In this document: positions 6,528-13,475 of the stretch, in pieces
Layout: the number at the start of each line of letters is the position of its first letter
How positions within the stretch are numbered: the stretch's first letter is position 1
NCBI GenBank assembly: GCA_023146675.1
Contig: JAGLBQ010000181.1
Location: 1 to 19,657, forward strand
Direction of reading: 5' to 3'
Length of the DNA stretch: 19,657 nt
Source: Cocleimonas sp.
GTDB lineage: Bacteria > Pseudomonadota > Gammaproteobacteria > Thiotrichales > Thiotrichaceae
The notes under the pieces: generated by a model
What the model was told of the DNA's origin: nothing
Database searches by the model: none
What the model saw: only the letters and a program-made list of their open reading frames with translations
Program-made: the position numbers and the translations under genes

Positions 6528-8393
6528 TTACTGCCCACGCATAAACAATTTATCCAACTGATCAAGAGAAAGTTGTGTCCAAGTAGGTCGTCCATGATTA
6601 CATTGTCCACTGCGTTCAGTACGTTCCATATCGCGCAGTAGAGCGTTCATTTCTGGTACGCTTAATTTATGGTTTGCGCGTACTGAGCCGTGACATGCCA
6701 TGGTAGAGAGTATTTCATTCATGGTTTGCTGGATGCGTTCACTACTTCCGTGTTGAATTAAGTCAGCTAATACGTCTCTTAATAAGTTGGCGGTGTCTGC
6801 ATTCTTTAATAAGGAGGGTACAGCGCGAATAACCAGTTTTTCTGGCGCTAGACGATCTATAGCAAAGCCTAACTGTTCAAATACTTCGGTATGTTCAATG
6901 GCGCAGTTGGCTTCTTTTTTGCTAACGGCAACGGGGTTTGGGACAAGTAATGGCTGAGAGCGTATATTGTCTTTTGCCATGCTCTTTTTTAGGTGTTCGT
7001 AGGTAATGCGTTCATGGGCGGCATGCATATCGACGATGATTAGTCCCTGTGCATTTTCTGCCAAAATAAAGATGCCATGCACTTGTGCAAGGGCAAAACC
7101 TAGTGGCGGTATTTCGCCTGTGTCCGTGTAATTGCTTTCAGTTTGTACTGATAATGAACTGGGAGTATAGCTATTTGCATTTGGTATCCTAGGTATAAAG
7201 GGATTGCTATTTTTATTATCAGAGCCTTGATGCAATTGCTTATACACTTCCATTTGCTCGCGTACAGGAATGCTTAAACTAGCCTGTGTATTCTGAAATG
7301 GATTGCTATTTTGATGATTGTTTTGTGATGGCTCGTTAGTATCCATAGCGGCACTGTTAGGATTATTTAAATCCTGTTCATCCGCATTGGGGCGGATATT
7401 AGCCAATGCTTTATGCAGGGTGCGATAAAGAAAATCATGTACCAGACGTGCTTCACGAAAGCGCACTTCATGTTTGGTAGGGTGGGCATTGACATCGACT
7501 TGTTCAGGATCAAGTTCTAAAAATAGTAAATAGGCAGGGTGGCGACCGTGATAGAGCACATCTTGATAAGCCTGACGTACCGCATGGGTAACGATACGGT
7601 CACGTATAATACGTCCATTGACATAAAAGTATTGTAAATCAGCTTGTGAGCGTGAAAAAGTAGGTAGCCCAACCCATCCCCATAATCGTAGTCCTGCTGC
7701 TTCATACTCTACATAAAGTGATTGCTCCATAAAAGCAGGTCCAAATATTTCTGCTACCCGTCGTTCAGATGAGGTGCGGTCTTTGGCAGGCTGCAAATGT
7801 AATACGGTTTTACTGCCATGTTTCAGGCTAATAGAGGTTTGGAAGCGGCTTAGGGAGATTTTTTTAACGACGTCTTCTAAATGCCGAAACTCGGTTTTCT
7901 CGGTTTTTAGGAATTTGCGTCGTGCAGGAACATTGAAGAATAAATCACGCACATCAATAGTAGTCCCTTGGGGATGTGAGCAAGGCTCTGGTTCATCAAA
8001 CTCATCACCACCACCATTGCCTGATAATTTCCAGCTTTGTTGACTGTCTTCACTTTTTGAGCTAATGCTCAGGCGTGACACAGAGGCAATACTGGGCAAG
8101 GCTTCACCGCGAAAGCCAAGCGAGCGTATATGCTCCAGATCATCTAAAGACGCTATTTTACTCGTGGCGTGGCGGCTTAGTGCAAGACTGAGTTCATCTT
8201 TAGGAATACCGCAACCATTGTCTCGAATGCGAATGCGCTTACTTCCCCCTTGCTCTATTTCTAGCTCTATTTGTGTTGCACCTGCGTCTAAGGCGTTTTC
8301 TAACAGTTCTTTAACCACAGAAGCAGGGCGCTCAACGACTTCACCAGCAGCTATCTGGTTGATCAGGTGTGATGGGAGTTGTTGTATTGCCAT
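6528..8393 (-). CDS. mutL: MutL, DNA mismatch repair protein with C-terminal endonuclease motifs
   Basis: The 621-residue MutL has the GHKL ATPase at its N-terminus: QIAAGEVVERPASVVKEL, Asn33 in ELLENALDAGA, DNGCGI (58-63), RHATSK and GFRGEAL (93-99), and later FFNVPARRKF and VDVNAHPTKHEVRF. A low-complexity linker (about 345-430, rich in Asn, Gln and Ser) leads to the dimerisation domain. That domain contains DMHAAHERITYE (from about 455), ACHGSVRA (from about 566) and CNHGRPT (from about 598). Together these form the metal-dependent nicking site found in MutL of bacteria without MutH. E. coli MutL lacks them. It acts with MutS in post-replicative repair. The start lacks a Shine-Dalgarno sequence. 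It lies 39 bp after ftsX and is probably in the same transcript. Confidence 0.96.
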   Translation of the reverse strand: MAIQQLPSHLINQIAAGEVVERPASVVKELLENALDAGATQIELEIEQGGSKRIRIRDNGCGIPKDELSLALSRHATSKIASLDDLEHIRSLGFRGEALPSIASVSRLSISSKSEDSQQSWKLSGNGGGDEFDEPEPCSHPQGTTIDVRDLFFNVPARRKFLKTEKTEFRHLEDVVKKISLSRFQTSISLKHGSKTVLHLQPAKDRTSSERRVAEIFGPAFMEQSLYVEYEAAGLRLWGWVGLPTFSRSQADLQYFYVNGRIIRDRIVTHAVRQAYQDVLYHGRHPAYLLFLELDPEQVDVNAHPTKHEVRFREARLVHDFLYRTLHKALANIRPNADEQDLNNPNSAAMDTNEPSQNNHQNSNPFQNTQASLSIPVREQMEVYKQLHQGSDNKNSNPFIPRIPNANSYTPSSLSVQTESNYTDTGEIPPLGFALAQVHGIFILAENAQGLIIVDMHAAHERITYEHLKKSMAKDNIRSQPLLVPNPVAVSKKEANCAIEHTEVFEQLGFAIDRLAPEKLVIRAVPSLLKNADTANLLRDVLADLIQHGSSERIQQTMNEILSTMACHGSVRANHKLSVPEMNALLRDMERTERSGQCNHGRPTWTQLSLDQLDKLFMRGQ

Positions 8394-8432
8394 ATTGGTA
8401 AGGGGTAACGTCTCAGTCTAGGCTGGTTCTTT

Positions 8433-9404
8433 TTATACGGCAATCTTCCGTAAATGTTTACCAACCGCTAGTTGCGCACCTAATAATCCTAATATACTAC
8501 TTATGGCAAGTATAAATAGAGTGGCATTCACATCTAACCCACTAATGGTAAAATGACTGCCATATAAACGGGCAAGGTCATTCACGGGTGAAATAAGAAA
8601 AAGTAATGAAAAATGCACGATAACCAGACTTAAAATACCGCCAAATAATCCATACCATATTCCCCCGTAGAGAAAAGGACGGCGAATATAGGAGTTGGTC
8701 GCACCGATTAGTTTGGTCACTTCAATTTCTTCTTTGCGATTTTCAATATTGAGCCGAATGGTATTGCCAACCACTAATAATACAGTCAGTGCAAGTAAGG
8801 CGGAAATAACCAAGACGGATCGATCTGCAATGCGCAATATTGCTAATAATCGCTGTACCCATTCAATATCCATTTGTACCACATCAACATCAGAATATAG
8901 TTCTAATTGCCGTGCTAACTTAGCAAGATCGACTTTAGGATCGTTTATTAAGCGCATCCTTGGGGTAATAACCAGCACATGCGGCAGAGGGTTTTCTTTT
9001 AGTGTTTCTAGTGTTTCTGCAAAGCCTGTTAATTGTTTGAATTTTTCTAAGGCATCTTCTCGGGTAACGACTAAGACATGATCTATTTCATTCAAATCTG
9101 AAAGTAATTCAGCACGATCTTTCGCTTGTTGTACCGTGATATTTTGCTGCATAAACAATGAAATAGTGGGTATCTCGCGTTTATCATCGGTAAGGGTTTT
9201 TAGATTTAACAATAATAAATGCAAACCCGCAGGCAGAGACAGTGCGATAGCGATGGCGGCAAGCGTAATCCATGTTGAGAGTGGCGTTTGCCAAAGTTGC
9301 TTTAAGCTATATTGAAAGGCTGTTTTATGCTGTCCAATACTACTAAGTGTCGGTGCTGTTGCCTGATGAGCGGTTGTATCTTGAGAGCTTGAGGGTGATG
9401 TCAT
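8433..9404 (-). CDS. ftsX: FtsX, cell division ABC transporter-like permease
   Basis: The 323-residue protein has the FtsX layout. A cytosolic N-terminal region precedes membrane segment 1 (about 44-66). A periplasmic domain of about 125 residues follows, then three further membrane segments (about 196-216, 244-270 and 294-314). The conserved ENRKEEIEVTKLIGATNSYIRRPF lies after segment 2. FtsX pairs with the FtsE ATPase at the divisome and relays ATP hydrolysis to periplasmic activators of cell-wall amidases. ATG9404 has a strong AAGGAG (reverse complement at 9415-9420) inside the end of ftsE, and only five bases separate the two genes. The N-terminus is unusually rich in Ser, Thr and Gln. 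Confidence 0.95.
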   Translation of the reverse strand: MTSPSSSQDTTAHQATAPTLSSIGQHKTAFQYSLKQLWQTPLSTWITLAAIAIALSLPAGLHLLLLNLKTLTDDKREIPTISLFMQQNITVQQAKDRAELLSDLNEIDHVLVVTREDALEKFKQLTGFAETLETLKENPLPHVLVITPRMRLINDPKVDLAKLARQLELYSDVDVVQMDIEWVQRLLAILRIADRSVLVISALLALTVLLVVGNTIRLNIENRKEEIEVTKLIGATNSYIRRPFLYGGIWYGLFGGILSLVIVHFSLLFLISPVNDLARLYGSHFTISGLDVNATLFILAISSILGLLGAQLAVGKHLRKIAV

Positions 9405-9409
9405 AATGA

Positions 9410-10060
9410 TTAAGCTCCTTGTACTTTTTGTAATACGATAATACGTTTCTTCATCGTTTCTATCAGCAACTGGTCATGGCTAGCGATTAACACGGTTGAA
9501 CCTAGCTCATTGAATTGTTTGAAAGTACACATAATATCATGTGCTAGTGCAGGGTCTAAATTACCTGTGGGTTCATCGGCAAGAATAATGCTGGGTTTAT
9601 TCACCACCGCTCGTGCAATACCAACACGCTGTTTTTCACCTGCGGATAGCATGAGTGGAAATTCTTTTTCTTTGCCAAGTAAATTGACCTTATCTAAAGC
9701 AGCATGAATGCGACGCTTGATATCAGGGGGAGGCATGCCAGAAATCATTAACGGCAATGCTACATTATCGTAGATAGTGCGATCTGAGAGTAAATGATGA
9801 TCCTGAAAAATTACGCCGATACGGCGTCGGTAGGCGGGTACTTTACCACTTCTTAGATGTTGTAGATCCATTCCATCAACAATAACCTTGCCTTGATTAG
9901 GGCGTTCTAATAAGGCGATTAGTTTGAGTAGCGTACTTTTACCCGCGCCAGAATGTCCTGTAATAAAAGCCATTTCGCCACGTTGTATAGTCAAATTCAC
10001 ATTGTATAGCGCAATCTGTCCTGTCGGATAGCGTTTGCTAACTTCTTTAAACTCGATCAT
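9410..10060 (-). CDS. ftsE: FtsE, cell division ATP-binding protein
   Basis: The 216-residue ABC ATPase has Walker A GHSGAGKST (35-43), a Q-loop at 85-87 (FQD), an LSAGEKQR signature (138-145), Walker B IILADEP (158-164) and an H-loop SHD (194-196). The first residues MIEFKEVSKRYPTG and the phrase IGVIFQDHHLL are typical of FtsE rather than of LolD or other small ABC proteins. FtsE binds FtsX and FtsZ and powers septal peptidoglycan hydrolysis. It is the first gene of an ftsE-ftsX-mutL unit with its own promoter. In many gammaproteobacteria ftsY lies upstream. Here the upstream neighbour is a reverse transcriptase. Confidence 0.96.
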   Translation of the reverse strand: MIEFKEVSKRYPTGQIALYNVNLTIQRGEMAFITGHSGAGKSTLLKLIALLERPNQGKVIVDGMDLQHLRSGKVPAYRRRIGVIFQDHHLLSDRTIYDNVALPLMISGMPPPDIKRRIHAALDKVNLLGKEKEFPLMLSAGEKQRVGIARAVVNKPSIILADEPTGNLDPALAHDIMCTFKQFNELGSTVLIASHDQLLIETMKKRIIVLQKVQGA

Positions 10061-10108
10061 AAGTGGTGCAGATCCTAAGATTAAGGGGGTCGCTAGAGAG
10101 TAACATAG

Positions 10109-10128
10109 ATTAGATGCAATTATCTAAT
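10109..10128. repeat. Inverted repeat overlapping the ftsE -10 box (possible operator)
   Basis: ATTAGAT and ATCTAAT form a perfect 7 bp inverted repeat around a 6-base centre (GCAATT). The proposed -10 box at 10119-10124 lies inside it. No T run follows on either strand, so it is not a standard terminator. A repressor site is the natural reading. Confidence 0.4.
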
Positions 10129-10148
10129 GTGAATTAATCATTAGTCAA
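10119..10148 (-). promoter_or_regulatory. Sigma70-like promoter for ftsE-ftsX-mutL
   Basis: On the minus strand, TTGACT (10148-10143) and GATAAT (10124-10119) are five-of-six matches to the -35 and -10 consensus with an 18 bp spacer. Transcription would begin about 50 bases before the ftsE ATG, which is preceded by a weak TTAGGAT ribosome site. This suggests ftsEX-mutL is expressed independently of the retron operon. Confidence 0.6.
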
Positions 10149-10212
10149 TCGTAGCAACTGATTTTATTGATTTTCATGTGTGTTTATCAGGAAGAAAATT
10201 GGAGTGAAAACC

Positions 10213-11499
10213 TTAGTTTTTCAGCATTCTCAACATTTCAATCCCTAATTTTCTATCGGTCATTGCGATATAAGCAGCATAGCCTTGCAATCGTTGTAAA
10301 CTCTCGCCTTCTGGCAACGCTTTCCCTTGTTTTAAATTATAAAGAGCGGCACGCATTTGACGTTTTAATTTACGATTGACACGCGGCATACCTTTACCGT
10401 TGACGATTAATCCTGTGACTTCCTGAGTATTGCTTTGACGAATAATATGGGTCTTTTTAGTATTCACCTTAAAGCCTTCTTCGCCCAATATACGTTTTAC
10501 GCCGCCGATTAAACGACTAGTTTCAGGTAGTTTTTTGCGTTTAGCAGGGTAGCTAAACGTTAAATCATCGGCATATCGGGTGTAGCGCATACCTGCTTTT
10601 GTGGTCATGCTTGTTATTCGCCTATCCAAACTTAAACATAAAACATTGGTAATAGCAGGACTGGTGGGTGCGCCTTGTGGCAGACAACGATCTGCTAGGG
10701 CAACATACAGTTCTTTATCACCTTTTTTAACAATTTGACGGGGTGATTCGGTGCAAAGTAGTGCTAATAAGGTGGCAATTTGTTCATTATAGCCTGCTTT
10801 ACGAAAGACTCCTTTGACGCGCTTCCAGCTTATGCTGGGGAAGAAGTCTTCTATATCCATTTTTATTAGTACTTGGCTATCGGTATGCTCCATTGCATTG
10901 GTGGCAATGGAGCGACCTGCTAAAAAGCCATGTGCGGCACCGTGGACTAAAAGGTGATCTAATATTTCACGCAACACCCAGCGTTGTGCTTTTTTAAGTT
11001 TAGGACGGGGTGACCAAATAGCGCGCACACCACCACTGCGTTTGGGGATTTCAAAGCGATTATAATGGCTTTGTGTTGCCACTTCACGATGATAGCAAAG
11101 CCAGCGTAATTCACTAATGGATAGCGCTAATACTTCAGCTAATTGTTTAACACGGGTGAGGTTGGGTAATTGGTTTTCTAATCGACGCTTAGGTGCATTG
11201 TCTAGATCCCATTTATCGTTACTGGTGTCATCTGTCCAGTAAATGCCTTCGCCTAAGTGGACGATATGATTTGCTTTATAGGCTTTCCATGCTGATTTTT
11301 TTAGCGTTCGTTTTTGTTCTGATTCTGCTTTTAATTCCAGCTTGTATTTTTTCAATTCATGCGCCGACATATTATCTGTATCGCGCCGCGAGACTAAAAA
11401 GCCATTGCTCTTTAATTGCTGTTGAACATAGGCATTAATACTGCCCGCTTTTTCTATTGCGATCCAAAGTGTATCGCTTTTAGTTAGTTTTTTGTCCAT
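10213..11499 (-). CDS. Retron-type reverse transcriptase (likely type XIII)
   Basis: The 428-residue reverse transcriptase carries the group-specific retron marks. Region X has NAMEH (201-205, fitting NAxxH). The first catalytic Asp is in KMDIEDFFPS (Asp215). QGAPTSP lies at 275-281, YADD at 309-312 (second and third catalytic Asp) and VTG at 361-363. IPKRSGGVRAIWSPRPKLK (about 151-169) and AAHGFLAGRSI fit fingers-region motifs. An extra N-terminal domain of about 120 residues is Lys-rich and contains HLGEGIYWTDD, then ENQLPNLTRVKQLAEVLAL and LRWLCYHRE. Retron RTs copy part of a structured RNA (msr-msd) into a branched RNA-DNA hybrid, usually as part of an anti-phage system. A G-rich ribosome site precedes ATG11499. 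The SWIM gene stops only six bases upstream, so the two are co-translated and no RNA gene fits between them. Confidence 0.93.
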   Translation of the reverse strand: MDKKLTKSDTLWIAIEKAGSINAYVQQQLKSNGFLVSRRDTDNMSAHELKKYKLELKAESEQKRTLKKSAWKAYKANHIVHLGEGIYWTDDTSNDKWDLDNAPKRRLENQLPNLTRVKQLAEVLALSISELRWLCYHREVATQSHYNRFEIPKRSGGVRAIWSPRPKLKKAQRWVLREILDHLLVHGAAHGFLAGRSIATNAMEHTDSQVLIKMDIEDFFPSISWKRVKGVFRKAGYNEQIATLLALLCTESPRQIVKKGDKELYVALADRCLPQGAPTSPAITNVLCLSLDRRITSMTTKAGMRYTRYADDLTFSYPAKRKKLPETSRLIGGVKRILGEEGFKVNTKKTHIIRQSNTQEVTGLIVNGKGMPRVNRKLKRQMRAALYNLKQGKALPEGESLQRLQGYAAYIAMTDRKLGIEMLRMLKN

Positions 11500-11505
11500 G
11501 TTTCC

Positions 11506-13353
11506 CTACCCCTCAATATATCCTGTCATTTCTAGCTGTGATACATGCCCTAAATACGCTTGGCGTGCTTCTTTAACACTATTAAATGCAAACTGCTGTT
11601 GTTTTTTTTGTTGATTAGTATCGCGGTTAATAAGCAGGCGTTTATTATTTAGTGTCATTTGAATATGGTCTTGTTTGGTTTTTTTGCGACGGCTAAATAT
11701 GCGTGTTTCTTGTGTAATCTGGCGTAGATCTGTATTTGCTAACTGTGCAGCATATTGCAAACGTAAGGCAATGAGATGGCTGCATGGTCCTTGGGTTAAG
11801 CCGTGTTGCATTATTTGATGACAACTACATTCAGCCTTGGCAACATGACCTTCCTCATTCAGTTTAAGACGCGTTAGATACTCGCGCTTATCCTCCTTCA
11901 CTTCAATCTCCGCTGAGATTTCTATTCCCTCATTGGGAATTAAGCTTAGGCTGAGTTTACCCACTGCTTTTTGCCGTGCAACCAAATCATAGGCTAACGC
12001 TTCTGCGGGTAGACGGTATTGGAACTGCTCCATTGCCAAGGGTTCTTCTGTTAGTGGGCGATAACGGTAGACTTTATTGGCTATATCATACGTCACAAGC
12101 CCTTGTTGGCAGGCTTGCTGCAATGCTGCTACGCTATCACTCTTTTTTAATTGGGTGACTTTGCTGATATTGGCTAAGCTATCCACATAGTGCTTTTTTA
12201 GATGATTACTGACTTTTTTTAATGTGGTGAGCGTATCCGCTTGGCGTGGTAATAATAAATCAAAATTAAGCGATTGTGACCAGTTGCTAGCCGTAAATCC
12301 CGTAACTGCAAGGGTTAGACTCATGCCTTTGCCTTTAAGTGTCCAAAAGCTAGGCATTCTATTACCTAATAGACTGACCTCGATAGTCTCTGCAAAAGGC
12401 AAAAATCGTTTTAATAATGCCAAGCGACGACGCCCCCAAAGGCGTATCACCTTCGCTTGTTTTCCCTTATAAACACCTGCACTGGCTTCTATCACCGTAT
12501 CATTTGGCTCTAATACCAAACGGGGTTGTTCATTTGGTACTAGCTCAATGCGTAAACCACGGCGCATGCCTTTACTATCCGCATGCATCCGCAAATGATG
12601 CAGACAGTTATACAGATCAATGGGTTGTAATTGGAAGGTATCAGCAGGTAATTGTGCCGATGATTGCACTTGTAGAAAGCCACGAATCCACGAATGTGGC
12701 ACTTTAATTTTCTTTTCTAGCACTTCTGTTTCAGGCAAGTCTGTGGCGGTTTCTGTTTTAAACGTAACCGCTTTTTGCCCAATGGAAAATTGTGTCGCAT
12801 GAAAGCTGCGTATCTGCTCAATGCCTTGTGCTAGCTCTGCGCTAAAGTCGATATTGGTCGTACCATAGGTAACATCTCCTTTAATATCAAAGAAGTTATG
12901 ATCAAACGATAATGATGCATAACTCCCTTCATCTTTACTAAAAACTTCGAGTGTTATTTTATCAGGATGCACACTGATGACAGGATCAAGAATCAGCCAT
13001 GCATCAGGATCATTTTTAAGTAACCAGTCATAATAGGCATGATGCGCTTTCGCTAAGCCTTTATTGCGATGACTATTGCGCATTTGCATAAAAGCAGCAT
13101 ACGCCGTGCGATCTTTTGGTACGTAGCGATAATCACTGCTAACAATAGCAAATAAGGTTGCCATTGCTTCACGAAAGGCAATTGCCTCTTTTATCGTGGC
13201 AGTAAATTTCACCTTATCTCGTTTTAAATGGCTAAATAAATGCAGATGATCAGCGTAGAAATCACTTGGTTGCTGATAGCTTAGTGTGACAGCCTCTGCC
13301 TTTATTGCATTATTATCGTTATCGTTATTGTTATCGGGTTGTTGGTCGGTCAT
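11506..13353 (-). CDS. Winged-helix / SWIM zinc-finger protein, retron-associated
   Basis: The 615-residue protein has a SWIM zinc finger at 509-526. Cys509 and Cys511 (CSC), then Cys524 and His526 (CSH), fit CxC-x12-CxH, followed by LIALRLQ. A segment at about 402-433 (KKSDSVAALQQACQQGLVTYD...YRYRPL) looks like a winged helix. The last 60 residues (RLLINRDTN...FNSVKEARQAY...MTGYI) resemble the C-terminal half of a WGR domain without the WGR triplet. The N-terminus is low complexity (Asn/Asp). SWIM domains bind nucleic acid or protein and occur in bacterial SNF2-associated and MoxR/HEAT systems. With the RT downstream and the HEAT-repeat protein upstream, it corresponds to the WH-SWIM component of type XIII retrons. 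The start lacks a clear ribosome site. Confidence 0.82.
   Translation of the reverse strand: MTDQQPDNNNDNDNNAIKAEAVTLSYQQPSDFYADHLHLFSHLKRDKVKFTATIKEAIAFREAMATLFAIVSSDYRYVPKDRTAYAAFMQMRNSHRNKGLAKAHHAYYDWLLKNDPDAWLILDPVISVHPDKITLEVFSKDEGSYASLSFDHNFFDIKGDVTYGTTNIDFSAELAQGIEQIRSFHATQFSIGQKAVTFKTETATDLPETEVLEKKIKVPHSWIRGFLQVQSSAQLPADTFQLQPIDLYNCLHHLRMHADSKGMRRGLRIELVPNEQPRLVLEPNDTVIEASAGVYKGKQAKVIRLWGRRRLALLKRFLPFAETIEVSLLGNRMPSFWTLKGKGMSLTLAVTGFTASNWSQSLNFDLLLPRQADTLTTLKKVSNHLKKHYVDSLANISKVTQLKKSDSVAALQQACQQGLVTYDIANKVYRYRPLTEEPLAMEQFQYRLPAEALAYDLVARQKAVGKLSLSLIPNEGIEISAEIEVKEDKREYLTRLKLNEEGHVAKAECSCHQIMQHGLTQGPCSHLIALRLQYAAQLANTDLRQITQETRIFSRRKKTKQDHIQMTLNNKRLLINRDTNQQKKQQQFAFNSVKEARQAYLGHVSQLEMTGYIEG
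13313..13336. repeat. Four tandem copies of a TTATCG hexamer at the SWIM gene start
   Basis: TTATCG, TTATCG, TTATTG and TTATCG lie head to tail. On the coding (minus) strand they encode an Asp/Asn run near residues 7-15 of the SWIM protein. Because the unit is six bases, slippage would change length without shifting frame. Confidence 0.7.
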
Positions 13354-13390
13354 AGTTTATGTTTTTTGTGGAATTTTTTGGTGGAGTCCG

Positions 13391-13475
13391 CCTACAATTA
13401 TCGTAGGGTTGGTGTCGCTTAATGAAACAGACTAAGCTTAATCTATGCTCGGTTCTGCAAGCTACACCGACCTAT
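13391..13475. repeat. Nested inverted repeats between the giant WD40-HEAT gene and the SWIM gene
   Basis: This stretch takes up most of the 122 bp gap in the retron operon. The left arm (13404-13420, TAGGGTTGGTGTCGCTT) and right arm (13459-13474, AAGCTACACCGACCTA) pair with one gap and two mismatches over about 17 bp. The loop contains the near-palindrome AGACTAAGCTTAATCT (13429-13444). A second hairpin, CCTAC (13391-13395) with GTAGG (13403-13407), shares bases with the left arm, so the two are mutually exclusive. The right arm abuts the giant gene's stop. It could be a decayed REP/MITE-like repeat (CGTAGGGTTGG-type ends are common in such elements), an intercistronic RNA structure, or part of a retron msr-msd. 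The msr-msd reading is the least certain. Confidence 0.5.

Noticed and set aside
8065..8421. 118-codon plus-strand ORF opposite the mutL start
   Set aside because: It is an antisense shadow of the conserved MutL ATPase region.
8695..9081. 128-codon plus-strand ORF opposite ftsX
   Set aside because: It is an antisense shadow without any family resemblance.
10205..10224. TGAAAA...TTTTCA inverted repeat at the RT stop as a terminator
   Set aside because: It is short and AT-only with no following T tract. It is not convincing.
10213..11499. Group II intron maturase or DGR reverse transcriptase
   Set aside because: No intron RNA ends, maturase/HNH domain or template-variable repeat pair is visible, while NAxxH and VTG are retron hallmarks.
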